Source of the DNA: Candidatus Dojkabacteria bacterium
Lineage (GTDB): Bacteria > Patescibacteriota > Dojkabacteria > J137
DNA length: 6,026 bases
Direction of reading: 5' to 3'
NCBI GenBank assembly: GCA_020429545.1
Contig: JAGQLF010000053.1
Coordinates: forward strand, 1 to 6,026
Shown here: in pieces, positions 1-5,986 of the stretch
Numbering within the stretch: the stretch's first letter is position 1
Layout: each line of letters begins with the position of its first letter
Notes under the pieces: generated by a model
The model's input: the letters and a program-made list of their open reading frames with translations, nothing else
Told to the model about the DNA's origin: nothing
Database searches by the model: none
Program-made: the position numbers and the translations under genes

Positions 1-252
1 AAGGAAGAAACTAATTTAGAATCTAAAAATATAAAATCCATAGAATGCGTTGGTTTAATTTTATCTACAAAAACTAATTTCATATTTATTTTTAATATAA
101 GTCTAAAATTAAATAAAGAAGAGCTAATATCAATTTTTAAAACTAGAAGTGATGATGAAATGAAAGACTTAATCTTTGTTCCAAAGGAGGAATTAAAAGG
201 GTATCTAAGCGATAAAGGAGGTTACAGACCGTTAGTTCCTGAGCTACTATAA
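1..252 (+). CDS. Nudix hydrolase, C-terminal part (5' end outside window)
   Basis: An open frame runs from the window edge to TAA at 250-252, giving 83 residues of a protein whose start is missing. Its first residues, KEETNL, fit the end of a Nudix box (REUxEExGU), with Asn in place of the usual Gly and the two acidic residues that would bind Mg2+. After this come a beta-rich stretch (VGLILSTKTNFIFIFNISL) and an acidic segment leading into DLIFVPKEELKGYL, the usual 'E..dl.wvp.eel' ending of Nudix domains. Family members hydrolyse nucleoside diphosphates linked to another group, often for nucleotide-pool cleaning; the substrate cannot be told from this fragment. The call rests on half a motif and the general pattern, so it is moderate. 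No clear hairpin terminator follows the stop. Confidence 0.55.
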   Translation, partial: KEETNLESKNIKSIECVGLILSTKTNFIFIFNISLKLNKEELISIFKTRSDDEMKDLIFVPKEELKGYLSDKGGYRPLVPELL

Positions 253-296
253 TACGAAACTAGTCCTAAATTAAAAATTCAATTTTCATAAATAAC

Positions 297-305
297 TGCT
301 ATTAT
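297..305 (+). promoter_or_regulatory. Candidate extended -10 promoter for the basic protein gene
   Basis: TGCTATTAT matches the extended -10 form TGnTATAAT with one difference. The best -35 match at normal spacing (TTCAAT, 278-283) is poor, as is common for extended -10 promoters. Transcription would begin near 312, giving a leader of about 27 bases before the ATG at 339. A perfect TATAAT also occurs at 248-253, overlapping the stop of the upstream gene, but it lacks a convincing -35. In DNA this AT-rich, such matches arise by chance. Confidence 0.35.
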
Positions 306-338
306 TACTAGCTACACATTTAGATATTCCCCTAGAAA

Positions 339-728
339 ATGAATCTTATGGGTGATCGTCTAGAAAATTTCAAACTAAAACAAAACTCTGCCAGAAAATA
401 TTATGAGAATTGGAGAAAAGAAAAGACTTATTCAAAAGCTTTAAGCTCTGAAATAAAAATAACCCGAAGTGGTTGGGATCACATTTCAAAAGGGAGTAAA
501 ACTAAAAGAAGAAGAATTCAAGATAAAATTAATAGATATAATCTACTCAAATGTGCAAAATTTGTTATTAAGAATGCAAAAACATTTAGTACTGAAACAA
601 GAAGAGAAGTAAAATATTTCATTTTGAGAGAAAATTGCAAAGTTAATGGAAAAGTAAGATCAGTTAAAGTGTTAATTAAAAAAGACCTAAAAGGAAACTA
701 TATTTTCTATTCAGTAATGAAGAAATAA
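339..728 (+). CDS. Small, very basic protein of unknown function; possibly a BECR/RelE-like RNase domain
   Basis: A 129-residue protein with about 36 Lys+Arg against 11 Asp+Glu, so strongly cationic and likely to contact nucleic acid. There is no signal peptide or membrane segment. Residues 1-35 look helical and charged. Residues 39-50 (IKITRSGWDHIS) hold a GWDHI motif, followed by a Lys/Arg cluster at 54-59 and a helical, Leu/Lys-rich stretch at 60-80. The C-terminus (about 92-128) looks like paired beta strands ending in GNYIFYSVMKK. A helix followed by strands with an early 'GW.HI' and a final 'SV' strand resembles, from memory, small BECR-fold (barnase/EndoU/colicin/RelE-like) nucleases found alone or in toxin systems. 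That is a weak resemblance and no catalytic set can be assigned. The ATG at 339 is the first usable start; a second ATG is at 348, and neither has a clear Shine-Dalgarno site. No antitoxin-like protein gene sits beside it. Confidence 0.7.
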   Translation: MNLMGDRLENFKLKQNSARKYYENWRKEKTYSKALSSEIKITRSGWDHISKGSKTKRRRIQDKINRYNLLKCAKFVIKNAKTFSTETRREVKYFILRENCKVNGKVRSVKVLIKKDLKGNYIFYSVMKK

Positions 729-805
729 AAAAAGTAGATTGTCTCAGGCTTATGCAGTTTATTGCTAATGGCCTCATCAGATGTAAAAACATCTTCAACC
801 TACTT
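727..805 (-). ncRNA. Predicted small structured RNA with three-way junction and U-tract end
   Basis: Read on the minus strand from 805 down to 727. Closing stem P1 pairs 805-796 with 741-732: ten consecutive pairs, one of them G-U (799/738). The same pair is an A-C mismatch on the plus strand, which favours the minus strand. P2 is a perfect 6-bp hairpin, 794-789 with 784-779, and a UUUU loop. P3 pairs 774-771 with 749-746, continues 768-766 with 752-750 and 765-763 with 756-754, and is capped by a six-base loop. The junction strands are a single A (795), GAUG (778-775) and GAGA (745-742). P1 runs straight into seven T residues (733-727), so it could act as the terminator. A minus-strand promoter match (811-839) would start transcription at about 805, the first base of P1. 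The RNA would be about 79 bases, with its 3' end opposite the stop codon of the basic protein gene. I recognise no known RNA family. The structure was folded by eye; P3 has one pair (757/762) that fits the plus strand better. Confidence 0.45.
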
Positions 806-810
806 AGATA

Positions 811-839
811 ATTCTATCATTTGAGGATATAATTGTCTA
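811..839 (-). promoter_or_regulatory. Minus-strand sigma70-like promoter for the predicted small RNA
   Basis: On the minus strand, TAGACA (839-834) is separated by exactly 17 bases from TAGAAT (816-811). Each hexamer matches the TTGACA/TATAAT consensus at five of six positions. The predicted start point, 6-7 bases past the -10 box, falls at 804-805, where the closing stem of the predicted RNA begins. The -35 box overlaps the start codons of the HD gene on the other strand (833-841), so the two transcripts would diverge while overlapping. A match this good is expected by chance perhaps a few times in 6 kb of AT-rich DNA; its value lies in its exact position relative to the stem and the U-tract. 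Confidence 0.45.
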
Positions 840-1471
840 TGAACATAACTAAAATCTACACCGACCTAAAAATAATGCCAACCCTTCAAATACACCACAG
901 ATTAGTTGCTGCAATTGCATGGAAAATCTGTGATTCACTTTCTACTAAAGTAGACACAAAAACAATTATCAGCACTTGTTTATTGCACGATTTAGGAAAT
1001 ATTGTAAAAGGAAGTTCAGACCAGTTTGCACCAAAGGGAGAAGAACAGTATTGGGAAGAAGTTGCTAATGAAACAAGAGAAAAATATGGAGATAGAGCAA
1101 GTATGGCAACAGTTGCAATGATTAAATCCCTGAATTTAAAAAATGAACAAAAGATTTTAGAATATTTAAGTTGGGTTGGGGCAAAAAGTCTTTCTACAAG
1201 AAGTGAAGAAGAGCTTAAAAACTTAGAATTTGTGATCGCTCCATATGCAGATTCTAGAGTAGAACCAAACGGGATTGTGAGTATTGAAGGTAGGATTGCA
1301 GAAGCAAAAGAAAGGTATCATTTTCTTGAAGATAAAAGTGGTCCCATATTAAATGCTATGAAGCGAATGGAAGTAACAATATTTTCAAGAAGCTGGATGA
1401 CTGCTGAAGAAATCAAATTTGAGACAGTCGAACCTTATCTAAGAAAATTGGATGATTTTGATATAGCTTGA
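833..1471 (+). CDS. HD-domain phosphohydrolase-like protein
   Basis: A soluble protein of 212 residues from TTG 833, or 210 from ATG 839. The HD metal-binding pattern is complete: His22 in HHRLVAAIA, His52-Asp53 in CLLHDLGNI, and a later Asp140 in IAPYADSRV. HD proteins bind two metal ions and cleave phosphomonoesters or phosphodiesters, often of nucleotides. Residues 66-100 (FAPKGEEQYWEEV to ATVAMIKSL) and the tail 150-212 are helical and fit no named subfamily I can assign, so the substrate is unknown. GAGGA at 823-827 lies 5 bases before TTG 833 and 11 before ATG 839. The first spacing is the more usual, but murB downstream also has an 11-base gap before an ATG, so the start is undecided. 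The stop overlaps the next gene by 4 bases, implying co-translation. No convincing plus-strand promoter lies in 729-832, so read-through from the gene before is possible. Confidence 0.85.
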   Translation: MSMNITKIYTDLKIMPTLQIHHRLVAAIAWKICDSLSTKVDTKTIISTCLLHDLGNIVKGSSDQFAPKGEEQYWEEVANETREKYGDRASMATVAMIKSLNLKNEQKILEYLSWVGAKSLSTRSEEELKNLEFVIAPYADSRVEPNGIVSIEGRIAEAKERYHFLEDKSGPILNAMKRMEVTIFSRSWMTAEEIKFETVEPYLRKLDDFDIA

Positions 1472-1887
1472 TTCAAGACTTGCATAACAAAATACTGGTG
1501 GTAAAATCCATCATGGGAACTGAAGAATCATTTGACAATAATGCATTCGCATGTGAACGAGTTAACAACTTGTTAAATAGTGTTACTAATATTGTTAGTA
1601 TACTAAGAGAAACTAATATTCCATTTCCTTTTATTAAAGGAGAAAGTGAAATCCAACTAAAAAATCACTCTGACAACTCTATGCTACCCATAACAGTATC
1701 AATAAAAGTAAAGTTAATGGGAGGTATGACCCTACTTGAGATAGAAAATTTATTGAGCGAAAAGATTCCACCAGAACTATATGATGAACTTAGAAATAAC
1801 TCTCGTGTTCAACTTATAGAAAATCCTTATAATAGATCAAAAGAATATCACACTATAATAGATATAGACTGTACAGTTAACTGTTGA
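1468..1887 (+). CDS. Conserved-looking hypothetical protein coupled to the HD gene
   Basis: I do not recognise this family. From TTG 1468 it is 139 residues, soluble, with no signal peptide or membrane segment. A helical N-terminal half (about 22-48) is followed by strand-like stretches (60-66, 73-84), a helix (88-98, TLLEIENLLSE) and a final strand ending in IDIDCTVNC. This suggests one small alpha/beta domain. The TTG start shares TTGA with the stop of the HD gene, a typical translational-coupling arrangement, and an in-frame stop at 1459-1461 rules out earlier starts. The alternative ATG at 1513 would give 124 residues and has GGTGG (1497-1501) 11 bases upstream. Tight linkage suggests a job related to the HD protein, but no function can be inferred from the sequence. 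Confidence 0.65.
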   Translation: MIQDLHNKILVVKSIMGTEESFDNNAFACERVNNLLNSVTNIVSILRETNIPFPFIKGESEIQLKNHSDNSMLPITVSIKVKLMGGMTLLEIENLLSEKIPPELYDELRNNSRVQLIENPYNRSKEYHTIIDIDCTVNC

Positions 1888-1934
1888 ATTTGCGAGAAAT
1901 GTACTAAAGTCAATATTGTGAGGTATACTAATTT

Positions 1935-3047
1935 ATGACAATTTCGGACGCTCTAAAAAGTTCATTATTAAAATACAAAGAGAATGAACCACTTGCAAAA
2001 TACTCAACAATGCGAGTTGGTGATGAAGCTGACTTTTTAGTTGAAATTCATTCTGAAGAAGATTTAAAGACTTTCTTAAACTTATATAAAGATTATGCTG
2101 ACCTCCCATTATTAATTTTGGGAGAAGGAAGTAATACACTTTTTAGTGATGGCTACAGAGGTATTGTTTTGCATATGATGAATGCTGGCATTGAGCAAAT
2201 CTCAGAAGATGACAACTTTGTAACAATTAGAGTTACAGCAGGGCAGAACTGGCATAAATTTGTTGAATATACGGTTAATAACAATCTCTCCGGTGTTGAA
2301 AATTTAGCTTTTATTCCAGGAACAGTTGGTGCAGCTCCAGTTCAGAACATTGCTGCCTATGGACAGGTTCAAGAGGATTCTTTCTTATCTCTAGAAGCAT
2401 ATGAGATCTCTACTGGAGAGAAACAAGTTTTCGATGAACCAGAATGCGAATTCGGATATCGTTCAAGTGTATTTAAAACTACACTAAAAGACAAATTTGT
2501 TATATCCTCAGTAACATATAAACTAAAGAAAGCTAGTGAATATATTCCAGAAACTTCATATCACTCAAGGTACGAATCTTTAAGCGGAATTTTAGAAGAA
2601 ATAGCAACAGCTCCATATACACTCAAAGATGTATTTAACGCAGTTGTTGAAATAAGAAAAAGAAAATTACCACAAGTAGAGGATTATGGAACGCTAGGTA
2701 GTTTTTTTGTTAACCCTTTTATCACAACAGAAAAATTAAAAGAGATACAGATTAAATTTCCAGATATTCAATATTATCCAGTAGATAAAATGCAATATCC
2801 CGCTCTCGAAGATTCAAAACTAAAAGATGCAGAACTTGTGAAAATTCCAGTCGGTTGGCTTTTAGAAGAGCTAGGATGGAAAGGTAAGATGATAGGTAAT
2901 GTTGGAACATACCAAAAACACGCACTTTGTGTAATCACAAATGGACCTGCAACTGGAAAGGAAGTAATAGAATATATGAATCAAATGAAGAAGAGTGTAA
3001 TGGATGCTACCGGTATCGAGATCCAGTCAGAAGTAAATATTGTCTAA
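1935..3047 (+). CDS. murB: UDP-N-acetylenolpyruvoylglucosamine reductase MurB
   Basis: A cytoplasmic flavoenzyme that uses NADPH to reduce UDP-GlcNAc-enolpyruvate to UDP-MurNAc, the second committed step of peptidoglycan precursor synthesis. FAD-binding motifs are clear: GEGSN at 63-67 and PGTVGAAPVQNIAAYG at 128-143. The active-site residues of E. coli MurB have counterparts: Arg176 in FGYRSSVFK (E. coli Arg159), Ser256 in GSFFVNP (Ser229, the proton donor) and Glu366 near the C-terminus (Glu325). Lys244 in KRKLP matches the substrate-phosphate-binding Lys217. Overall it follows the E. coli type I layout. At 370 residues it is somewhat longer than E. coli MurB (342), with about 18 extra N-terminal residues and an insert of roughly 15-20 residues around 284-303. 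The insert lies before GWLLEELGWKG. GAGG at 1920-1923 lies 11 bases before the ATG. The 47-base gap after the preceding gene, with no strong promoter or terminator in it, suggests read-through from the HD gene pair. Confidence 0.97.
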   Translation: MTISDALKSSLLKYKENEPLAKYSTMRVGDEADFLVEIHSEEDLKTFLNLYKDYADLPLLILGEGSNTLFSDGYRGIVLHMMNAGIEQISEDDNFVTIRVTAGQNWHKFVEYTVNNNLSGVENLAFIPGTVGAAPVQNIAAYGQVQEDSFLSLEAYEISTGEKQVFDEPECEFGYRSSVFKTTLKDKFVISSVTYKLKKASEYIPETSYHSRYESLSGILEEIATAPYTLKDVFNAVVEIRKRKLPQVEDYGTLGSFFVNPFITTEKLKEIQIKFPDIQYYPVDKMQYPALEDSKLKDAELVKIPVGWLLEELGWKGKMIGNVGTYQKHALCVITNGPATGKEVIEYMNQMKKSVMDATGIEIQSEVNIV

Positions 3048-3538
3048 AATCGTCTCTCAGAGCTTACTAATTCACCCAACATAAGTTACATCATTCTTTT
3101 TTCAATTAATAAAATTCTATACTTAGAAAATCGCTGACTCTATTATAAATACCTCTCATATATTTTCTTAGTTTACTAATTTATTTTTCACTCTAAGTCC
3201 TAAGTATTCTTTAAATAGAGAACTATCTCGAAATCTATCTATCCAAACCAGAAGGTTAGTTAAAAGAGAGTGCTAAATTATAAACATAATAGCTCTAAAA
3301 ATAATTTTTAAAATCACGATGTGGATAACTACAAATTCTCGGTCTTAAAAAGCTTCATAAAAATTTGTTAACTTTGTACTAGAATATTTAAACATGATTC
3401 TAAAAGGAAATTTATTTCTTTGTCAGCAAACACTTCTAGCCAGAATAAATTTGTACATTCATTAGGTTGTGTTGTGTATAAATATGCATTCAAAAACATA
3501 ACTTCCAATTTTTTGGTCCAGATCATTTTTCTCATCAT

Positions 3539-3566
3539 TTGATACCTATTTTTAGGTATTTATGAT
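3539..3566 (+). promoter_or_regulatory. Sigma70-like promoter upstream of mutL
   Basis: TTGATA (3539-3544) and TATGAT (3561-3566) are separated by 16 bases, and each matches its consensus hexamer at five of six positions. Transcription would start near 3573, about 40 bases before the mutL ATG. It is the best-placed promoter match in the gap and would serve mutL and the DUF192 gene together. The spacer is almost entirely an inverted repeat, described separately. Confidence 0.5.
3542..3559. repeat. Perfect 7+7 inverted repeat in the mutL promoter spacer (possible operator)
   Basis: ATACCTA (3542-3548), TTTT, TAGGTAT (3553-3559): a perfect dyad with a four-base centre. It overlaps the last bases of the -35 box and fills the spacer up to one base before the -10 box. 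Such placement is typical of repressor operators. As RNA it would be a 7-bp hairpin, but the bases after it (TTATGATT) are not a U-tract, so a terminator for murB is less likely. No regulator gene is in the window. Confidence 0.45.
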
Positions 3567-3613
3567 TATCTTAATTCATGATATTTTTAAATAAGTATCA
3601 AAGAATTGAATAA

Positions 3614-5428
3614 ATGTCTAAAATAAATCTACTTCCCAAAGATTTGATTAATAAAATCGCTGCAGGTGAGGTGGTAGAAAGACCATCTTCTGTTATTAAA
3701 GAACTTTTAGAGAATTCAATCGATGCTGGAAGTAAAAATATAAAAATATATATCGAAGAAGCAGGCACCAAGCTTATTAAAGTTGTAGATGATGGTGAAG
3801 GTATTGAACCTGAAGATCTATCTTTCACTTTAGAGCAGCACGCAACATCAAAAATTAAAGTCCTTGATGATCTTTTCTCAATTAAAACTCTTGGCTTCAG
3901 AGGAGAGGCTCTTGCAAGTATTTCTGCAGTGTCTGAAACAGTAATTATACATTCAAAAACAAAAGAGAAGGATGGGTCAACCTTAGAGCATTCTGAAGAA
4001 ACAAATATCGCTCAGAATAAGCAACTGGTTACAAATGGCACTGTAGTTGAAGTTCATAACTTATTTAAGAACATTCCTGCTAGAAAAAAATTTCTAAAAT
4101 CTCTTTCAACAGAAAAAAGACATATATACGACATGTTTATTTCGCTGGTACTACCATTCTTAGACATACATTTTGAGCTATATAGTGATGGAAACCAGAT
4201 TTATAAATTTACAGCTACAAACGATTTAAAAAATAGATTATTTGAAGTTTTTGGAAAAGAATTTGCCAAACATATAACTATAGATGCTGCAGAAGCCAAC
4301 AATATGAAAATAACAGGCGTTTTGGGAGATACACACATTGGACAGAAAAAAAACAAAAATCAATTTATTTATATTAATAATCGAAGTATAAAGAGCGCGT
4401 TGATTAATCAAGCTGTGGTGCAAGGTTACACAGGCCATATGCACAGAGATCTAAAACCTTCCTATGTACTTTTTATAGAAATTGATCCTAAAAGTGTAGA
4501 TATAAACATACATCCAAGAAAACTAGAAGTTAAGTTTGAAGATGAACGAACAGTATTCGGAACCATATATAATTTTGTTAATAAAAATTTAGAGAAATAC
4601 AGCAAAGAAGAAATCAAAGATGACTTTAATTTTACAAGTAACTTTAATAGTATTGATACTCCTGTTAGAAATAAACTAAACCCAATCAAGAAGAAACAGA
4701 GCTCTAGTTTTAAAGTTTCAGATGCTATTAACTTTTCAAAAGAACTATATCAGGGTACCTCTAAAAGTAGAAACATCTTTAATAACAGCAATAGAGAAGA
4801 GGAACAATATTATGAAGATAGAGTATTGATCAATGATCAAAACGTAATACAGCTGTTTAACACTTACATCGCTTTTGAAAAAAATAATGAGTTTTTCTTG
4901 ATTGATCAACATGCAGCAGCAGAGAAAATCATGTTCGAAAAATTATTAAAACAGAATAATTCAATTAAAACAAAACCTTTATTAGTGCCTGAGGTAGTGT
5001 CTCTAAATACTATACACCAAAAAGAGAACATTTTAGAACAACGTGATGAACTAAAAAAACTTGGTTTTTTGATTGAAGATTTTGGTAAAGAGAGTATCCA
5101 AATCATTGAAATACCTGAACTCACAAACATTGATAGTTTCAAAGACTTAATTAATGAATTGTTATCATCTCCGCAAGATTTGGGAATTGAATTCTCTAGT
5201 GAGATAATAAATAAATTCAACATTACAAAGGACATTTATTTAAAATTAGCAACTATCTCTTGCCATGGATCAATAAGAGCAGGGCAGAGGTTGCACAGAG
5301 AAGAAATGACACAAATTGCTAACGATGTTCTAAACTTAGAGACTGGAAATACATGTCCTCATGGCAGGCCAATTATCTGGAAGCTAAAAAAAACTGAGAT
5401 TGAAAATATATTTAATAGAGATATTTAA
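3614..5428 (+). CDS. mutL: DNA mismatch repair protein MutL, endonuclease type
   Basis: MutL couples mismatch recognition by MutS to strand removal. The N-terminal GHKL ATPase is complete: KIAAGEVVERPSSVIKELLENSIDAG (14-39) with catalytic Glu30 and Mg-binding Asn34, DDGEGI (59-64), ATSK (77-80), GFRGEALASI (94-103), the LFKNIPARKKF segment (150-160), and INIHPRKLEVKF (297-308) with Lys303 equivalent to the ATP-contacting lysine of E. coli MutL. A polar Asn/Ser/Lys-rich linker spans about 335-400. The C-terminal dimerisation domain carries the metal-dependent nicking motif DQHA(x)2E(x)4E at 431-442, a cysteine segment SCHGSIRAGQ (549-558) and CPHGRP (581-586). It should therefore nick DNA itself, like B. 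subtilis MutL and unlike E. coli MutL, which is consistent with MutH-independent repair. At 604 residues it is of normal length. The start is fixed by the standard MSKINLLP N-terminus although no Shine-Dalgarno site is seen. No mutS is in the window. Confidence 0.97.
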   Translation: MSKINLLPKDLINKIAAGEVVERPSSVIKELLENSIDAGSKNIKIYIEEAGTKLIKVVDDGEGIEPEDLSFTLEQHATSKIKVLDDLFSIKTLGFRGEALASISAVSETVIIHSKTKEKDGSTLEHSEETNIAQNKQLVTNGTVVEVHNLFKNIPARKKFLKSLSTEKRHIYDMFISLVLPFLDIHFELYSDGNQIYKFTATNDLKNRLFEVFGKEFAKHITIDAAEANNMKITGVLGDTHIGQKKNKNQFIYINNRSIKSALINQAVVQGYTGHMHRDLKPSYVLFIEIDPKSVDINIHPRKLEVKFEDERTVFGTIYNFVNKNLEKYSKEEIKDDFNFTSNFNSIDTPVRNKLNPIKKKQSSSFKVSDAINFSKELYQGTSKSRNIFNNSNREEEQYYEDRVLINDQNVIQLFNTYIAFEKNNEFFLIDQHAAAEKIMFEKLLKQNNSIKTKPLLVPEVVSLNTIHQKENILEQRDELKKLGFLIEDFGKESIQIIEIPELTNIDSFKDLINELLSSPQDLGIEFSSEIINKFNITKDIYLKLATISCHGSIRAGQRLHREEMTQIANDVLNLETGNTCPHGRPIIWKLKKTEIENIFNRDI

Positions 5429-5437
5429 TTATAAAGT

Positions 5438-5944
5438 ATGAAAAACAAATGTATCCTTTTAACAGTTATTGTAGTGATATTTTTTCTAATATTTATTGCA
5501 TTCACAGGCAGATCCAAAGTTAACAATAACAATGTTGAATCAAATAAAGACAATAGTTTCACGCTTTCAAGTCTATCTAACTACGACATAGTCGAACTTG
5601 AAACTTCTACAGGTAAAATCTTAGAATTAGAAGTTGTAAATACTCCAGGAAAAAGAGCATATGGCTTAATGTTTAGAGAAGAAATGGAACCTGATCACGG
5701 AATGCTTTTTGTATTTGATGATGAAGACTATAGAACTTTTCACATGGCCAATACATTCTTAAGTTTGGATATGATTTTTCTAGATAAAGATTTCAATATT
5801 GTTACTATTCATGAAAATACAAAAACTAATCAGATAGAGGAGAAGTATCCTTCAACTGAACCTGTAATGTATGTAATAGAGATGAATAGTGGTTGGGTAG
5901 AAAATAACAGTATTAGTGTTGGTGATAAATTGAATCTTCTATAA
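5438..5944 (+). CDS. Membrane-anchored DUF192 protein
   Basis: A 168-residue protein with a short basic start, one hydrophobic segment at about 5-23 and a polar Asn/Ser-rich spacer (24-50). A complete DUF192 domain follows from about 52 to the end. Hallmarks are RAYGLMFREEM (73-83), GMLFVFDDE (88-96), FHMANTFLSLDMIFLD (101-116), YPSTEP (137-142) and YVIEMNSGWVENNSISVGD (145-163). The family is widespread in bacteria and archaea and its function is not established. The hydrophobic segment lacks a lipobox cysteine and a clear signal-peptidase site, so it is probably an uncleaved anchor with the domain outside the membrane. The gene begins 9 bases after mutL with no promoter between and no strong Shine-Dalgarno site, so it should be co-transcribed with mutL. 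I know of no functional tie between the two, and the pairing may only reflect compact gene order. Confidence 0.92.
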   Translation: MKNKCILLTVIVVIFFLIFIAFTGRSKVNNNNVESNKDNSFTLSSLSNYDIVELETSTGKILELEVVNTPGKRAYGLMFREEMEPDHGMLFVFDDEDYRTFHMANTFLSLDMIFLDKDFNIVTIHENTKTNQIEEKYPSTEPVMYVIEMNSGWVENNSISVGDKLNLL

Positions 5945-5977
5945 TAAAAACCTACCATCCTTAAATATGATAAATTC

Positions 5978-5986
5978 TTTTTTTTT
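5978..5986 (+). terminator. T9 tract after the DUF192 gene, possible weak terminator
   Basis: Nine consecutive T residues start 34 bases past the DUF192 stop, in a T-rich tail that runs to the window end with no gene. No GC-rich hairpin precedes the tract. The only inverted repeat is AATATGA (5964-5970) with TCATATT (5995-6001), which encloses it. It may help end the mutL operon transcript, but the evidence is thin. Confidence 0.25.

Larger units (their letters stand above)
3048..3613. other. 566-base intergenic region without a recognisable gene
   Basis: No open frame worth calling was found on either strand; the longest I noted is a 23-codon frame at 3394 with no Shine-Dalgarno site. I saw none of the conserved core sequences of tmRNA, RNase P RNA or SRP RNA, and no tRNA. 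There is no clear GC-rich terminator after murB. An imperfect hairpin lies at 3267-3296 (11 pairs: 3267-3270 with 3293-3296, 3273-3274 with 3291-3292, 3277-3281 with 3286-3290). A minus-strand promoter match, CTGACA (3426-3421), 18 bases, TAGAAT (3402-3397), has no clear product downstream and may be chance. The right end holds the mutL promoter candidate. The region could contain a decayed gene or a regulatory RNA, but nothing shows this directly. Confidence 0.6.

Noticed and set aside
741..805. Hammerhead-ribozyme-like core in the predicted minus-strand RNA: CUGAUGA (780-774) with the right stem order of a type III hammerhead.
   Set aside because: The second core block reads GAGA rather than GAAA. 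The cleavage position is wrong too: the bases before the first hairpin are AAG instead of UH, and the C of CUGAUGA is paired with that G. Without these, self-cleavage is not expected, so I keep only the three-way junction.
729..805. tRNA or a plus-strand leader RNA in the 729-832 gap.
   Set aside because: The length is near that of a tRNA, but there is no T-arm consensus, no seven-base anticodon loop and no acceptor/CCA logic. The closing stem has an A-C mismatch on the plus strand and no T-run follows on that side.
1468..1934. TGA read as glycine (code 25), as in Gracilibacteria or Absconditabacteria.
   Set aside because: TGA ends two genes at natural points, no in-frame TGA occurs in murB or mutL, and their conserved glycines use GGN codons.
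1933..2139. Minus-strand open frame opposite the start of murB.
   Set aside because: It lies wholly against murB, whose motifs prove the plus frame; it has no family features and is a shadow frame. The same holds for the minus-strand frames inside mutL (3598-3828, 4238-4444, 4462-4689, 4906-5235).
3054..3062. CTCT-C-AGAG as a terminator hairpin just after murB.
   Set aside because: The loop would be a single base, which cannot form, and no T-tract follows directly.
3119..3220. Long-range inverted repeats ATACTTAG/CTAAGTAT (3119-3126, 3200-3207) and CTCTATT/AATAGAG (3138-3144, 3214-3220).
   Set aside because: They cross each other, are widely spaced and AT-rich, and matches of 7-8 bases over this span are expected by chance.
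3394..3465. 23-codon open frame in the murB-mutL gap.
   Set aside because: It is very short, has no Shine-Dalgarno site and no distinctive composition; such a frame is expected by chance.
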